Shown one piece after another: positions 43,252 through 51,575 of a stretch of DNA of 64,000 nt; the first letter of the stretch is position 1, and the number at the start of each line of letters is the position of its first letter. The DNA comes from Psychromarinibacter halotolerans. Its GTDB lineage: Bacteria > Pseudomonadota > Alphaproteobacteria > Rhodobacterales > Rhodobacteraceae. The notes beneath the pieces are model-generated. The model did no database searches. It was not told the DNA's origin and saw only the letters and a program-made list of their open reading frames with translations. The translations under genes were made by a program, and so were the position numbers. The DNA is taken from positions 1 through 64,000 of the forward strand of contig NZ_JARGYD010000013.1 of the NCBI RefSeq assembly GCF_029168315.1, in the 5' to 3' direction.

Positions 43252-43820
43252 CCCGGCTTGTCGCGCTGCACACCGCCCTTTTCGCCCGGATCGAGTCCAT
43301 CGCTTTCGCCGTGCTTCCCACCTTGGCCCGCTTCGTCTTTGCGGCGGTGCTGCTGGGGTATTACTGGAACTCCGCGCTGACCAAGCTGGGCGACGGCGTG
43401 TTCGGCTTCATCCGTCTAAGCTCGGGCGCCTATGTCCAGATGTTCCCGAAACAGATGGAGGCAGCGGGCTATGATCCGTCGATGCTGGGCCTTGGCTACA
43501 AGCTGGTGGCGCTGGCCGGAACGTGGGCCGAGTTCATCCTGCCGCTGCTGTTGGTGATCGGGTTGTTCACCCGGCTTGCGGCGCTGGGGATGATCGGCTT
43601 TGTCGCGGTGCAGTCGCTGACCGACATCTACGGCCACAACGCCGATGCCGACACCATCGGCCACTGGTTCGACAGGATCGCGGACGCGCATATCCTCGAC
43701 CAGCGGGCGTTCTGGGTCTTCGTGCTGGTCTACCTTGTGTTCCGGGGCGCCGGGCCGGTCTCGGTCGACCGGCTGGTGCTGGAACGGCCCGCGCCCCGGG
43801 TTCAGGCGGCGTCCGGCTGA
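43248..43820 (+). CDS. DoxX family membrane protein of the bufferin operon
   Basis: 190 residues, four hydrophobic helices. RFVFAAVLLGYYWNSALTKL and WAEFILPLLLVIGLFTRLAA are DoxX signatures. DoxX-like proteins are common fourth genes in DUF2282/DUF692/DUF2063 operons and are thought to be quinone- or redox-linked membrane proteins; the exact function is unknown. Its 3' end overlaps a convergent small membrane gene by 19 bp. Confidence 0.9.
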   Translation: MTRLVALHTALFARIESIAFAVLPTLARFVFAAVLLGYYWNSALTKLGDGVFGFIRLSSGAYVQMFPKQMEAAGYDPSMLGLGYKLVALAGTWAEFILPLLLVIGLFTRLAALGMIGFVAVQSLTDIYGHNADADTIGHWFDRIADAHILDQRAFWVFVLVYLVFRGAGPVSVDRLVLERPAPRVQAASG

Positions 43821-44158
43821 CGCGCCACCAGCGCAAGCACAGCGCCAAGGCCGCACATGCCGATCGGGAACATCGTGGCGGGGTTGAAGCCGAAGGCGTA
43901 GTACATCCCGCCCGCCGACAGCGCCATCAGCACCGCCGCGGCAGTGGCCTGCGACCGGGCCATCGCCCCGCCCGCGACGGCAAGGATCGGCGACAGGAAG
44001 CCCGCCACCCGGATGATGTCCGCGTTCTCGACCTGAAGCGCGACCTCGTCGACGCCGCCCAGCCATTCCACGACCCACAGATAGCCGGTGCTGAACAACC
44101 CGACGATCATTCCGACGATCCCGCCGATGACACCCAGCATAAGCGCGGCGTTGCGCAT
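43802..44158 (-). CDS. Small hypothetical membrane protein
   Basis: 118 residues, mostly four hydrophobic helices (GVIGGIVGMIVGLFSTGYLW, LSPILAVAGGAMA, AVLMALSAGGMYYAFG, GMCGLGAVLALVA). I do not recognise a named family. It overlaps the 3' end of doxX by 19 bases on the opposite strand. ATG 44158 is preceded by AGGAGAAC, so translation is likely. Confidence 0.7.
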   Translation of the reverse strand: MRNAALMLGVIGGIVGMIVGLFSTGYLWVVEWLGGVDEVALQVENADIIRVAGFLSPILAVAGGAMARSQATAAAVLMALSAGGMYYAFGFNPATMFPIGMCGLGAVLALVARQPDAA

Positions 44159-44203
44159 GTTCGTTCTCCTTCGTGCGTTCAGCAGATAGGTACCCGGCGG
44201 GAC

Positions 44204-44530
44204 TTATCCAAGAAGTGCCGCCTGCACATCCTTGCCCCAGCCCAAGTACAGGCGCCCCTCGTGGTCGATCACCGGGCGTTTCATCAGCGTCGGATGATTC
44301 GCCAACAATTCCACCGGGTTGCCTTCCTGTTCAGCGGCCGTGAGTCCGCGCCACGTCGTCGAACGGCGGTTCAGCACCGCGTCGCCAAGCGTCTCGACAA
44401 AGCGCGAAAGCTCTGCTTCGGGCACGCCGTCCGACCTTACGTCAATGACGTTCAGGTCATAACCATGCGACCGCAAAGCCTTTTCCGCTTTCCGGCATGT
44501 GTCGCATGTCTTAAGGCCATAGAAATCCAT
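44204..44530 (-). CDS. ArsC/Spx-family thioredoxin-like protein
   Basis: 108 residues. The CxxC-containing active site KTCDTCRKAEKAL, then the middle LNRRSTTWRGL segment and the C-terminal MKRPVIDHEGRLYLGW are diagnostic of the ArsC/Spx (YffB-like) family. YffB-type members reduce glutathione-linked substrates rather than arsenate; the closeness to a metal-stress locus is suggestive only. I prefer the ATG at 44530, preceded by GGAAGAAGAG; an in-frame GTG lies at 44542. Confidence 0.88.
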   Translation of the reverse strand: MDFYGLKTCDTCRKAEKALRSHGYDLNVIDVRSDGVPEAELSRFVETLGDAVLNRRSTTWRGLTAAEQEGNPVELLANHPTLMKRPVIDHEGRLYLGWGKDVQAALLG

Positions 44531-44742
44531 CTCTTCTTCCACTCGTGCTCGACTTCATCTCTGTTCCGCGACACCAATAATTCACTTGCTTCTGTACGTG
44601 AATGGGCGATGCTTGATTCCGTGACGACAGACTTTCTTCGAAGACCGCTCCTGTCCGGAGCAGCCTCTGAGACTTGGAAGACCCTGGCTGCATCACACCC
44701 ACCGCAATCCCGTGGGTGGGGAACTAGACAAGGAGAGACGGA

Positions 44743-44949
44743 ATGCCGACTGGCACCGTGAAATGGTTCAATACCACCAAGGGCTACGGCTTCATCGCGC
44801 CCGACGAGGGCGGCAAGGACGTTTTCGTGCACATCTCTGCCGTTGAACGCGCGGGCATGACCGGCCTCGCGGACAACCAGAAGATCGAGTACGAACTGCG
44901 CGAAGGCCGCGACGGCCGTGCGTCGGCGTCCGAACTGAAGGCCATCTGA
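44743..44949 (+). CDS. Cold-shock protein (CspA family)
   Basis: 68 residues, a complete cold-shock domain with RNP1 KGYGFIAP and RNP2 VFVHISAV, preceded by GTVKWFN. It binds single-stranded nucleic acid and acts as an RNA chaperone. AAGGAGAG ends a few bases before the ATG. A 7-bp hairpin (44696-44718) lies just upstream of the ribosome site and could affect its access with temperature. A weak hairpin follows the gene at 44976-44995. Confidence 0.95.
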   Translation: MPTGTVKWFNTTKGYGFIAPDEGGKDVFVHISAVERAGMTGLADNQKIEYELREGRDGRASASELKAI

Positions 44950-45130
44950 ACAGATCCCGCCTGCACCCGTGAGAGGCGGCCCCACGCCGGGCCGCGCTAT
45001 CACGCATGACCCGCGGCCGCAGTGTGCCGCGCCTCGGTGAGTCGACCGACGTCACCGAAAAGGCCCCCTTTTCCGCCAAATGCCATCAATGCCGCGCGCC
45101 CTATGGCGCCGCTCACGACCTGCTGGCGCG

Positions 45131-45430
45131 TCAGCTTTCGGTTCGGTCGTCGCTGTACCAGTCCTGCCCCATCGCAACGATGCAGGACCGCCCGCTGGCG
45201 TAGGTCATCAGCAAGGTCCACTCCTTCGAGGACGGCGCCTCCCAGATTTCCATGATCTGATCCGGCGCCCGCATCCCGGTGCCGCGCCGCTCTGCAAGGT
45301 ATTCCCGCGTCAGGCGATTATACATCTGGTCGGTCGGCGCGCAGATGATGTCCGGCAACGGGTTCGCGGCAAGGGGTGTCGCCTGTAGCGAAACAGCGAA
45401 AATGGCCGCGACGGCCACTCGGATGCTCAT
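45131..45430 (-). CDS. Secreted hypothetical protein
   Basis: 99 residues. An N-terminal signal peptide (VAVAAIFAVSLQATPLAA, cleavage near ANP) is followed by a small domain with two cysteines (IICAPTD, SCIVAMG) and a conserved-looking WEAPSSKEWTLLMTYASG segment. No named family is recognised. It is isolated between the cold-shock gene and thyX. Confidence 0.72.
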   Translation of the reverse strand: MSIRVAVAAIFAVSLQATPLAANPLPDIICAPTDQMYNRLTREYLAERRGTGMRAPDQIMEIWEAPSSKEWTLLMTYASGRSCIVAMGQDWYSDDRTES

Positions 45431-45525
45431 GGGTCGTCTCCCGGAGTCGTTGGCTCTGGAAGAAAGTGTAACGGCTTTATGACAGTCTGTATATACGTTT
45501 GTTATACAAAATTGTCGTCAAACCG

Positions 45526-45590
45526 GAAACCCGTTGGAAAGGGTTTCGCGCGGGCCGGGGCATGGAAGGTGGGTTGGAAACCCACCCTAC
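45526..45590. repeat. Hairpin plus REP-like palindrome downstream of thyX
   Basis: A 7-bp hairpin (GAAACCC / GGGTTTC, 45526-45547), then a REP-like unit with stem GGTGGGTT / AACCCACC (45568-45586) followed by CTAC. It is the fourth site of the palindrome family, and it may terminate thyX on the minus strand. Confidence 0.7.
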
Positions 45591-45596
45591 GCCGTA

Positions 45597-46502
45597 TCAG
45601 GCGATGGCCGCCTGAAACTCGCGCCATTCGCCCTTGGACATGCCGGACGTCTCTTGCGTCACGTCTTCGCCCTTCAGCATCCGCTTCAGGCAGTCCACCG
45701 CCTTGGACGACAGGGTGACGCCGCCCATGCGGTAATCTTCGAACGCGGCATAGGCGAACGGGACCCAGTCCTTGACCATCTCGCAGATGGCGTCGGCATA
45801 GACGCGGATCTCGTACTGGGCGTGGGCGTCGGCCCGCAGGCGCAGGAAGTGGAACAGGTTGTGCAGGTCCACCTTCCAGTACCACTGGGTATAGATGTTC
45901 GCCGGCAGGTTCATCCGCGCCAGTTCCCGCGCAAGGCCCTGCTGGCCGTCCTGCGACAGCATCTCTTCGTAGTGGTCATAGGACCGGCCCGCGTCGGATT
46001 TCAGGATTTCCAGAACCCGCTCGGCCTCGGCGCCGGTCAGAACCTCGCCCCGGCCTTGGTTGTTCACCGTCGACTGCGCCGCAAGCGCATCGGGCTGCGG
46101 GATATAGAATTCACGGTCGAGGATCGAATAGCGCGCGGAGTACTCGTTCACGTTGGCGGTGCGGTGGCGGATCCACTGGCGCGCGACGAAGACCGGCAGC
46201 TTCACATGCAGCTTGATCTCGCACATCTCGAACGGGGTCGAGTGCCAGTGCCGCATCAGGTAGCGGATCAGGCCCTCGTCGTTCGACACGTGCTTGGTGC
46301 CCGCGCCGTAGGACACGCGCGCCGCCTGCACGATGGCGTTGTCGTCGCCCATGTAGTCGATCACGCGGACGAAACCGTGGTCCAGCACCTCGCTCGCCTT
46401 GTACAGGTGCGCCTCCATCCCCTCGGACACGGCCCGCAGCGTGGGGCGCGGCGTAGCGCGCTGGGCGTCGATCTCGGCTTGCTGTTCAGGCGTCAGAGGC
46501 AT
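45597..46502 (-). CDS. thyX: FAD-dependent thymidylate synthase ThyX
   Basis: 301 residues. It makes dTMP from dUMP using FAD and methylene-THF. The ThyX motif RHRTANVNEYSARYS is intact (RHRx7S). Longer than minimal ThyX, with a normal alphaproteobacterial N-terminal extension. I chose the ATG at 46502 (MPLTPEQQ); the frame is open upstream but has no family similarity. No thyA is in the window. Confidence 0.96.
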   Translation of the reverse strand: MPLTPEQQAEIDAQRATPRPTLRAVSEGMEAHLYKASEVLDHGFVRVIDYMGDDNAIVQAARVSYGAGTKHVSNDEGLIRYLMRHWHSTPFEMCEIKLHVKLPVFVARQWIRHRTANVNEYSARYSILDREFYIPQPDALAAQSTVNNQGRGEVLTGAEAERVLEILKSDAGRSYDHYEEMLSQDGQQGLARELARMNLPANIYTQWYWKVDLHNLFHFLRLRADAHAQYEIRVYADAICEMVKDWVPFAYAAFEDYRMGGVTLSSKAVDCLKRMLKGEDVTQETSGMSKGEWREFQAAIA

Positions 46503-46638
46503 GTCGGGGGCTCCTGTGGGTCGGTCGCGCGCTATACTACATCTATGCCGCCGAAATGGAATATCCTCGACATGCTGTAAAGCTGAAGCCGCACTCAGCC
46601 GACGGGCGCGGTTTTCGTGCATCACTCGCCCCTGATGA

Positions 46639-46658
46639 AAGTCACGCTTCGTTGACTT
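46639..46658. promoter_or_regulatory. Inverted repeat upstream of lipoprotein gene
   Basis: AAGTCA and TGACTT around an 8-base loop (CGCTTCGT), 56 bases before the lipoprotein ATG. It could be an operator. I cannot match it to an iron or zinc box with confidence. Confidence 0.35.
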
Positions 46659-46713
46659 GACGCAGGGGCTTCGGCACCTTCGGTGCAACGAGGCAACAAG
46701 AACGAGCAGACCA

Positions 46714-47658
46714 ATGCGTAAACCCGTGGCGGCGCTGGCCGTCCTGTGCCTTTTGGCCGCCTGCGAAGGCAACCCCCTTGCCGTGGACGAAACCGAAGAC
46801 GTCATCGACGACGGTGAGGTCGAGGAAGAAGAAACCAACGGCGCGGGCATTCCGCTTGCCCTGTCGAACAATTTGGACGGCGTTGTCTACAACCCATCTG
46901 CGCGCACGCTTCTGGTCTCGATCCGAGGCCTGGACGGCACGCCGGAGGAGGTCGAGTTCGAATACAACTCTGCCGCCACCGCAGGTCTCCCTTCTGGCCA
47001 CTTCGCCTTCACCAAGCAGGAAGACGCGCTGGACCGCTTCTTCACCGGTGTCGCGAAAGAGGCCAACGACGGCGACACCCGCGCGGTGGTCGTGTCGGAC
47101 GGCGGCCAGTTCAACCGCTTCTTTTGGGGCGGCCACTACGAACGCGACGGCGACTTCGACCCGCCCCCGATCGGGGACGGCCCCGGCGCGGGGCAGGTCA
47201 GCTATGCTGGCGGTTACGTCGGCCTCGACAACTACAGCGGCCCGACTCCCCCGCAGACCACCGACCCCGTGCTGCAACCGCAGGCGCCGGGACGGGTGGT
47301 CGGCGATGCGTTCATCAACGTGAACTTCCAGGACATGCTGGTGAACGGCGCGATCTTCAACCGCTACGCAATCGACAACCCGACCCTGCCGGAACTGCGC
47401 GACGTCATCATGATCGTGACAGACATCGAAGCCGACGGCACCTTCCTCGGCGAACTCGAAAGTGTCGAGGGCGAAACGATCTCCGGCAACTATGGCGGGA
47501 TCTTCGGCGGCAACAACTCCAGTTCGGTCGCCGGTCTCATCGGCTTCATCCCCGATCCCGACCTTCCGCGCAGCTGGGAAACCGGCATGTTCGTGCTGAC
47601 CCAGTGCGGCATGTCCGGCGAGGACGCCGCGCTCTGCGCCGAAACGGCACCGAACTGA
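46714..47658 (+). CDS. Surface-type lipoprotein with TbpB-like barrel domain
   Basis: 314 residues. The lipobox LLAAC (lipidated C17) is followed by an acidic linker (DETEDVIDDGEVEEEET). The mature region ends in a C-terminal domain with GNYGGIFGGNNSSSVAGLIG, the G-x-F-G-...-GxxG pattern of TbpB-like beta-barrel lipoproteins that Slam proteins move to the cell surface. Ligand is unknown; no TonB-dependent receptor is nearby. The downstream Slam-like gene begins 1 bp after its stop, implying co-translation. Confidence 0.75.
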   Translation: MRKPVAALAVLCLLAACEGNPLAVDETEDVIDDGEVEEEETNGAGIPLALSNNLDGVVYNPSARTLLVSIRGLDGTPEEVEFEYNSAATAGLPSGHFAFTKQEDALDRFFTGVAKEANDGDTRAVVVSDGGQFNRFFWGGHYERDGDFDPPPIGDGPGAGQVSYAGGYVGLDNYSGPTPPQTTDPVLQPQAPGRVVGDAFINVNFQDMLVNGAIFNRYAIDNPTLPELRDVIMIVTDIEADGTFLGELESVEGETISGNYGGIFGGNNSSSVAGLIGFIPDPDLPRSWETGMFVLTQCGMSGEDAALCAETAPN

Positions 47659-47659
47659 C

Positions 47660-49051
47660 ATGCTGCGCCGTCTTCTGACGGCTTTCCTGACCGCGACCGC
47701 GTTCCTGGGCCTTCCGCCCGGGCCGGTCGCGGCACAGGACACCGTTGCCGTGCCGGTGGACGACGCGCGCCGCGTCGCGGTCGAGGCCGCGCTGGCGGGC
47801 GACCCCGCCACGGCCGCGGTTCTGGCCGGTCACCTGCTGCAAATCGACCCCAACGATGCGCAGGCGCTATTCGCCCTGTCGACGGCCTATCTTGCGACGC
47901 GGCGCTACGACGCGGCGTATGAGACCGGGCGCAAGGCGTTCCGCCTGTCCGGCGACAGCACTACCCGGTATCACGCGGCCCGCGTCGCGGCGATTGCCGC
48001 GATGGGGGCGGAACGCCCCATGCAGTCGCAGTTCTGGCTGCGCCGCGCGGGCGACAACGCCCCAAGCGAGGCCGAGCGCGAGAAGATCCGCCGCCAGTTC
48101 AGCTATCTGCGCTACGAAACCCCGTTCCGCTTCCAGTTCGACGCGTCGATCAGCCCGTCCAGCAACGTCAACAGCGGCGCGGACAGCGCCTATAACGTAA
48201 TCGAGGGCGTGCCGCTGATCGGCATCCTGTCCCCCGACGCGATGGCCCTATCCGGCTTCATCGCCCAGTCCAACCTGCGGCTCAGCTACCGGCTGCGGCG
48301 CTCGGAAAGCTCCGAGACGACGCTGAACGGCAGCTATTTCGTCAAGCGGGTCTGGCTGGACGAGGACGGAAAGGACACCGCGCCCGACTTCGACGCGTCG
48401 CGGCTGGGCGTCACCTCGGCCACGCTGGGCGTCAGCCACCTGATGAAGGTCGGTCGGAAACCGGGCACCGCGCTGCGCTTCGACGCGGGGCTGCGCGATT
48501 ACTGGCAGGGCGGCGACCGGATCTACACCGCGCTGACCGGCGGCGTGTACTACACCCGCCCGCTGACCGACCGCCTGCGTTTTGTCGGCCAGTTCAGCAT
48601 CGAGCAGCGCGACTATGCCGACGACTACGGCGACGAGGGGCTGCTTGGCGGGATCAGCACCGCGCTCAGCTATCGCTTCAACAACGGCTCGGTCGTGACG
48701 GCAGTCGCGGGGTACAGCGTCAGCGACGTGCCCGGCGACATCTTCGACAGCACCGGCTGGAACGGCCGGATCAGCTATTCGCCGGGTAAGCCGGTGTTCG
48801 GCGTCGACCTCACCGCCGCGGTGGGCGTCAGCATGACCGATTACGCCGACTACTCTATGCTGATCTTCCCGGTGCCCGGCGGGCGGCAGGACGAGACGGT
48901 GTATTTCGACCTGGAGGGCGTGTTCACGCAGGTCGAATACGCGGGCTTCTCGCCCAGCGTCCGCCTGCGCCGTACCATCACCGAGTCCAACGTGTCGCGC
49001 TACGAGATGTCGGAATGGTCGCTGGCGGTGGGCATCCGGTCGAACTTCTGA
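47660..49051 (+). CDS. Slam-like outer-membrane lipoprotein translocon (DUF560-type)
   Basis: 463 residues. Signal peptide (about 1-25), then a TPR-type helical domain (roughly 30-130: ALFALSTAYLATRRYDAAYE), then a beta-barrel that begins around FRFQFDASISPSSNVNSG and ends in a terminal phenylalanine (VGIRSNF), the usual outer-membrane insertion signal. This periplasmic-TPR plus barrel plan is that of Slam proteins, which deliver surface lipoproteins across the outer membrane. Pairing with a barrel lipoprotein 1 bp upstream strongly supports it. Confidence 0.75.
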   Translation: MLRRLLTAFLTATAFLGLPPGPVAAQDTVAVPVDDARRVAVEAALAGDPATAAVLAGHLLQIDPNDAQALFALSTAYLATRRYDAAYETGRKAFRLSGDSTTRYHAARVAAIAAMGAERPMQSQFWLRRAGDNAPSEAEREKIRRQFSYLRYETPFRFQFDASISPSSNVNSGADSAYNVIEGVPLIGILSPDAMALSGFIAQSNLRLSYRLRRSESSETTLNGSYFVKRVWLDEDGKDTAPDFDASRLGVTSATLGVSHLMKVGRKPGTALRFDAGLRDYWQGGDRIYTALTGGVYYTRPLTDRLRFVGQFSIEQRDYADDYGDEGLLGGISTALSYRFNNGSVVTAVAGYSVSDVPGDIFDSTGWNGRISYSPGKPVFGVDLTAAVGVSMTDYADYSMLIFPVPGGRQDETVYFDLEGVFTQVEYAGFSPSVRLRRTITESNVSRYEMSEWSLAVGIRSNF

Positions 49052-49060
49052 CGCCCTGCC

Positions 49061-50074
49061 CTATTCGCCGCAGATCCCCTGCAGACTGACCCACTCGGAA
49101 TCGCGCAGCACGGGCGCGGCGTACAGCTGGCTGACCGGGTCCGCCTCGATCAGGCCCAGCACCGTCTCGCCCGAGGGATCGACGGCATAGGCATAAGGCG
49201 TCGCGGGCACGTCCGCCGCCTCGAACCGGGTCAGAAGCGGCGCGTCGGGCACGACGGCAGGTTCGGCGGACAGAAGCGTTTCCGCATAGTCCGCAAGCAC
49301 CGACTGCGACACGTCGCCCGTGGTCAGAAGGCGGAACGCGGTCACCGCGCCAGAGTTGTCCAGCAGCAGTTCCACCGGATCGTGCCGTGCCGCACGCTCG
49401 ACCTCGGCCAGTACATAGCCCGCCGTCACGGTCGGATCGTCCTGATCCTCGACCAGGCTGCGGTTCAGAAGCACGATGCCGCCCGGCAGGTGCGCCGCAT
49501 CCTGAACCGCATCGGGCAGCACCACGATGCGCCCGCCCGGCGGCATCAGCCGCGATTGCAGGCGGTCCAGCGACCGCTGGCCCAATTCGTTGTCGCAGGG
49601 CTGTCCGGCGATCTGTCGGATCTCGGCCAGCAACCGCTGCCCAAGGTCGGCGCGCTTGGCGGCGGGCACCACGCTGGCGGCGTGGTGGACCATCGCGCCC
49701 GGCAGCCAGAACACCCCGCCCAGCAGCACGGCGGCCAGCGCCCCCCCTAGAAGAAAATACCGCAGACGCCCGTGATGCGGCCCGCGCCGATGGATCGCAT
49801 CACGGATGCGTTCGATGGCGTCGACCATCTCGGGGTCGGTAATCTCAAGGTCTTCGGGGGTGCCCGGGCCGGGGCCGTACACCGCCGGTTCCTCGCCGGG
49901 GTTGATGCGGGTGATGGCCGCCAGCGACCAGTGCCCCACTGGGCGGCCCGCACCGTCGTAGATGACCAGTGTGGCGTCCCCCAGCGACAAGATCACGTCA
50001 CGCCGCTGATCCTCGGGCCCGGCTCGCCAGACCGCTGGAGCCTCCAGCCGCTCGTATTGCGTCAGCGCCGTCAT
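49061..50074 (-). CDS. Membrane protein with degenerate M48 peptidase domain
   Basis: 337 residues. A soluble N-terminal ~100 residues, one membrane helix (about 107-128), then a region that follows M48 order: LPGGIVLLNRSLVED and LAEVERAARHDP. At the place of the HExxH zinc site it has A-E-V-E-R (223-227), so both histidines are lost and no peptidase activity is expected. The C-terminal ~100 residues are unassigned. It is convergent with the Slam gene. Confidence 0.65.
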   Translation of the reverse strand: MTALTQYERLEAPAVWRAGPEDQRRDVILSLGDATLVIYDGAGRPVGHWSLAAITRINPGEEPAVYGPGPGTPEDLEITDPEMVDAIERIRDAIHRRGPHHGRLRYFLLGGALAAVLLGGVFWLPGAMVHHAASVVPAAKRADLGQRLLAEIRQIAGQPCDNELGQRSLDRLQSRLMPPGGRIVVLPDAVQDAAHLPGGIVLLNRSLVEDQDDPTVTAGYVLAEVERAARHDPVELLLDNSGAVTAFRLLTTGDVSQSVLADYAETLLSAEPAVVPDAPLLTRFEAADVPATPYAYAVDPSGETVLGLIEADPVSQLYAAPVLRDSEWVSLQGICGE

Positions 50075-50143
50075 GCCTGCCCGATCGTTACCCGATTACC
50101 CCTGTTGGCGAAGCACAATAGCGCAGGCTTGCACCGCTGCCAA

Positions 50144-50860
50144 TCAGCGTCCGGCATCCACGGCACCAAGTTCCGACACGGCAAAGAACTGAAGCTCTTT
50201 CAGCAGCTTCCGCGCCATCGCGGCCTCGAAGTCGGCAAAACCCATCGCCACCTCGACAAAGGCCTGCGGGCCATAGATCACCTCGGCGGCGTAATAGCCC
50301 TGCAATTCGCCAACCAGCGCCGAACGCGCGTCGCCCGCGCTGCGCGGGTCCGACCCGACGACCAGCCCGTTCACCGTGATGTCGCCCAGCATCGGGCGCA
50401 CGTCGCGGGGGCGCGGGCCGGTGTTCGACCGCCCGTCCCCCGACAGGTCCAGCACACGCCGCCCGCAGGCGGTTTGCCCCGCAAGCGCGTCCAGCCCGGT
50501 CAGCATCGCCTCGCCCACTGCGGTGGACGGCGGCATCGCGACCCGCCCTGTCCCGCGCAGCCGCGCCGCGACCCCGGCAAGGTCTGCGGCGGACCCGATT
50601 TCCTGCCAGTTCAGCACCTCGCGCTTGGGGCCGCTGCCGGCCCACTCGAACACGTACAGCCGCACCGGCGCGTCCGGCAGCGCAAGGAAGGCGGCGCGGA
50701 CCTCTGGCTTCAGAAGGGCGGCGGCAAGGCCATCCAGTTGCAGGCGGTACTCTGTGTCGTCGACGGAACTGGACACGTCCAGCCCCAGCGCCAGCGCCTG
50801 ACGGCACGCGGCGTCCGCCGGTGCGGCCAGCAGGGTCAAGACCAAGGCAAGCCAGCGCAT
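50144..50860 (-). CDS. DUF1194 (VWA-like) secreted protein 1
   Basis: 238 residues. Signal peptide (WLALVLTLLAAPADAA), then a VWA-like domain with LGLDVSSSVDDTEYRLQLDG (MIDAS DxSxS). DUF1194 proteins are of unknown function. It is a paralog of the next gene upstream (DVSSSVD.xE.RLQ.DGLAAAL shared). I chose the ATG at 50860 because the upstream gene's stop (50862-50864) precedes it by one base; ATG 50878 would overlap that gene. Confidence 0.85.
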   Translation of the reverse strand: MRWLALVLTLLAAPADAACRQALALGLDVSSSVDDTEYRLQLDGLAAALLKPEVRAAFLALPDAPVRLYVFEWAGSGPKREVLNWQEIGSAADLAGVAARLRGTGRVAMPPSTAVGEAMLTGLDALAGQTACGRRVLDLSGDGRSNTGPRPRDVRPMLGDITVNGLVVGSDPRSAGDARSALVGELQGYYAAEVIYGPQAFVEVAMGFADFEAAMARKLLKELQFFAVSELGAVDAGR

Positions 50861-50861
50861 C

Positions 50862-51575
50862 CTAGCCGCCCCCGACATGCCCGTCGCGCATCAGCGACCC
50901 GACGGCGCGCACTTCCAATTCGCGCAGCAGCTTCTTGCGCATCGCGCGTTCGAAATCGTCGAAATCCAGCGCCTGTTCCACGAAGGCCCCCGGCCCCTTG
51001 ATCACGTTGTCGCGGTAGTAGTCCGGCAGCCCGTCCTTCTCGCCGCCGATGGTCAGGCCGTTCACCGTGACCTCGGCCAGCGGGAAGTTGGCATAGGCCA
51101 GCTGCGGCCCGAAGCCTTCGTTGTTCCGCCCGTCCCCGGACACGTCGAGCGTGCTGTACAGGCACTTCGGCCCGCGTTCGAACAGACCGGCGGCGTAGCC
51201 CAGCGAATAGCCGATGGCGGTGGGATAGTCGGCATAGCTGCGGATCGAGCGGGCGACGCGGCCCGCCACCCCGACGACGTCGTCGCGGGTGTTCAGCATG
51301 GTCCAGTCGACCAAAAGATCCTGCTGATACCGGCCAGACCATTCGTAGACGGCAATCGCCACGGGCTGCTGCGGTAGCGCAAGGATCGCCTCGACGATTT
51401 CGGGAGAGGTCAGCGCGGCGGCTAGGCCGTCCCGCTGCAGGCGGTCCTCGGCGCCATCGACAGAGGACGAGATGTCCAGCGCAAGAACCAGGGCGAGCCG
51501 GCACTCGGCGCTGGCGGTCGGAGCGGCGACAAGCGCCGCCCCGAAGGTCAGGGCAAGGGCGTTACGCCTTACCAA
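50862..51575 (-). CDS. DUF1194 (VWA-like) secreted protein 2, TTG start
   Basis: 237 residues with the same plan: signal peptide (LALTFGAALVAAPTASA), then LALDISSSVDGAEDRLQRDG and a long CLYSTLDVSGDGRNNEGFGP segment. No ATG or GTG fits the signal-peptide start; the best candidate is TTG at 51575, which overlaps the stop of the glyoxalase gene by a few bases and would couple translation. Longer starts read inside the glyoxalase gene. The two DUF1194 genes are 1 bp apart and probably act together. Confidence 0.8.
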   Translation of the reverse strand: MVRRNALALTFGAALVAAPTASAECRLALVLALDISSSVDGAEDRLQRDGLAAALTSPEIVEAILALPQQPVAIAVYEWSGRYQQDLLVDWTMLNTRDDVVGVAGRVARSIRSYADYPTAIGYSLGYAAGLFERGPKCLYSTLDVSGDGRNNEGFGPQLAYANFPLAEVTVNGLTIGGEKDGLPDYYRDNVIKGPGAFVEQALDFDDFERAMRKKLLRELEVRAVGSLMRDGHVGGG

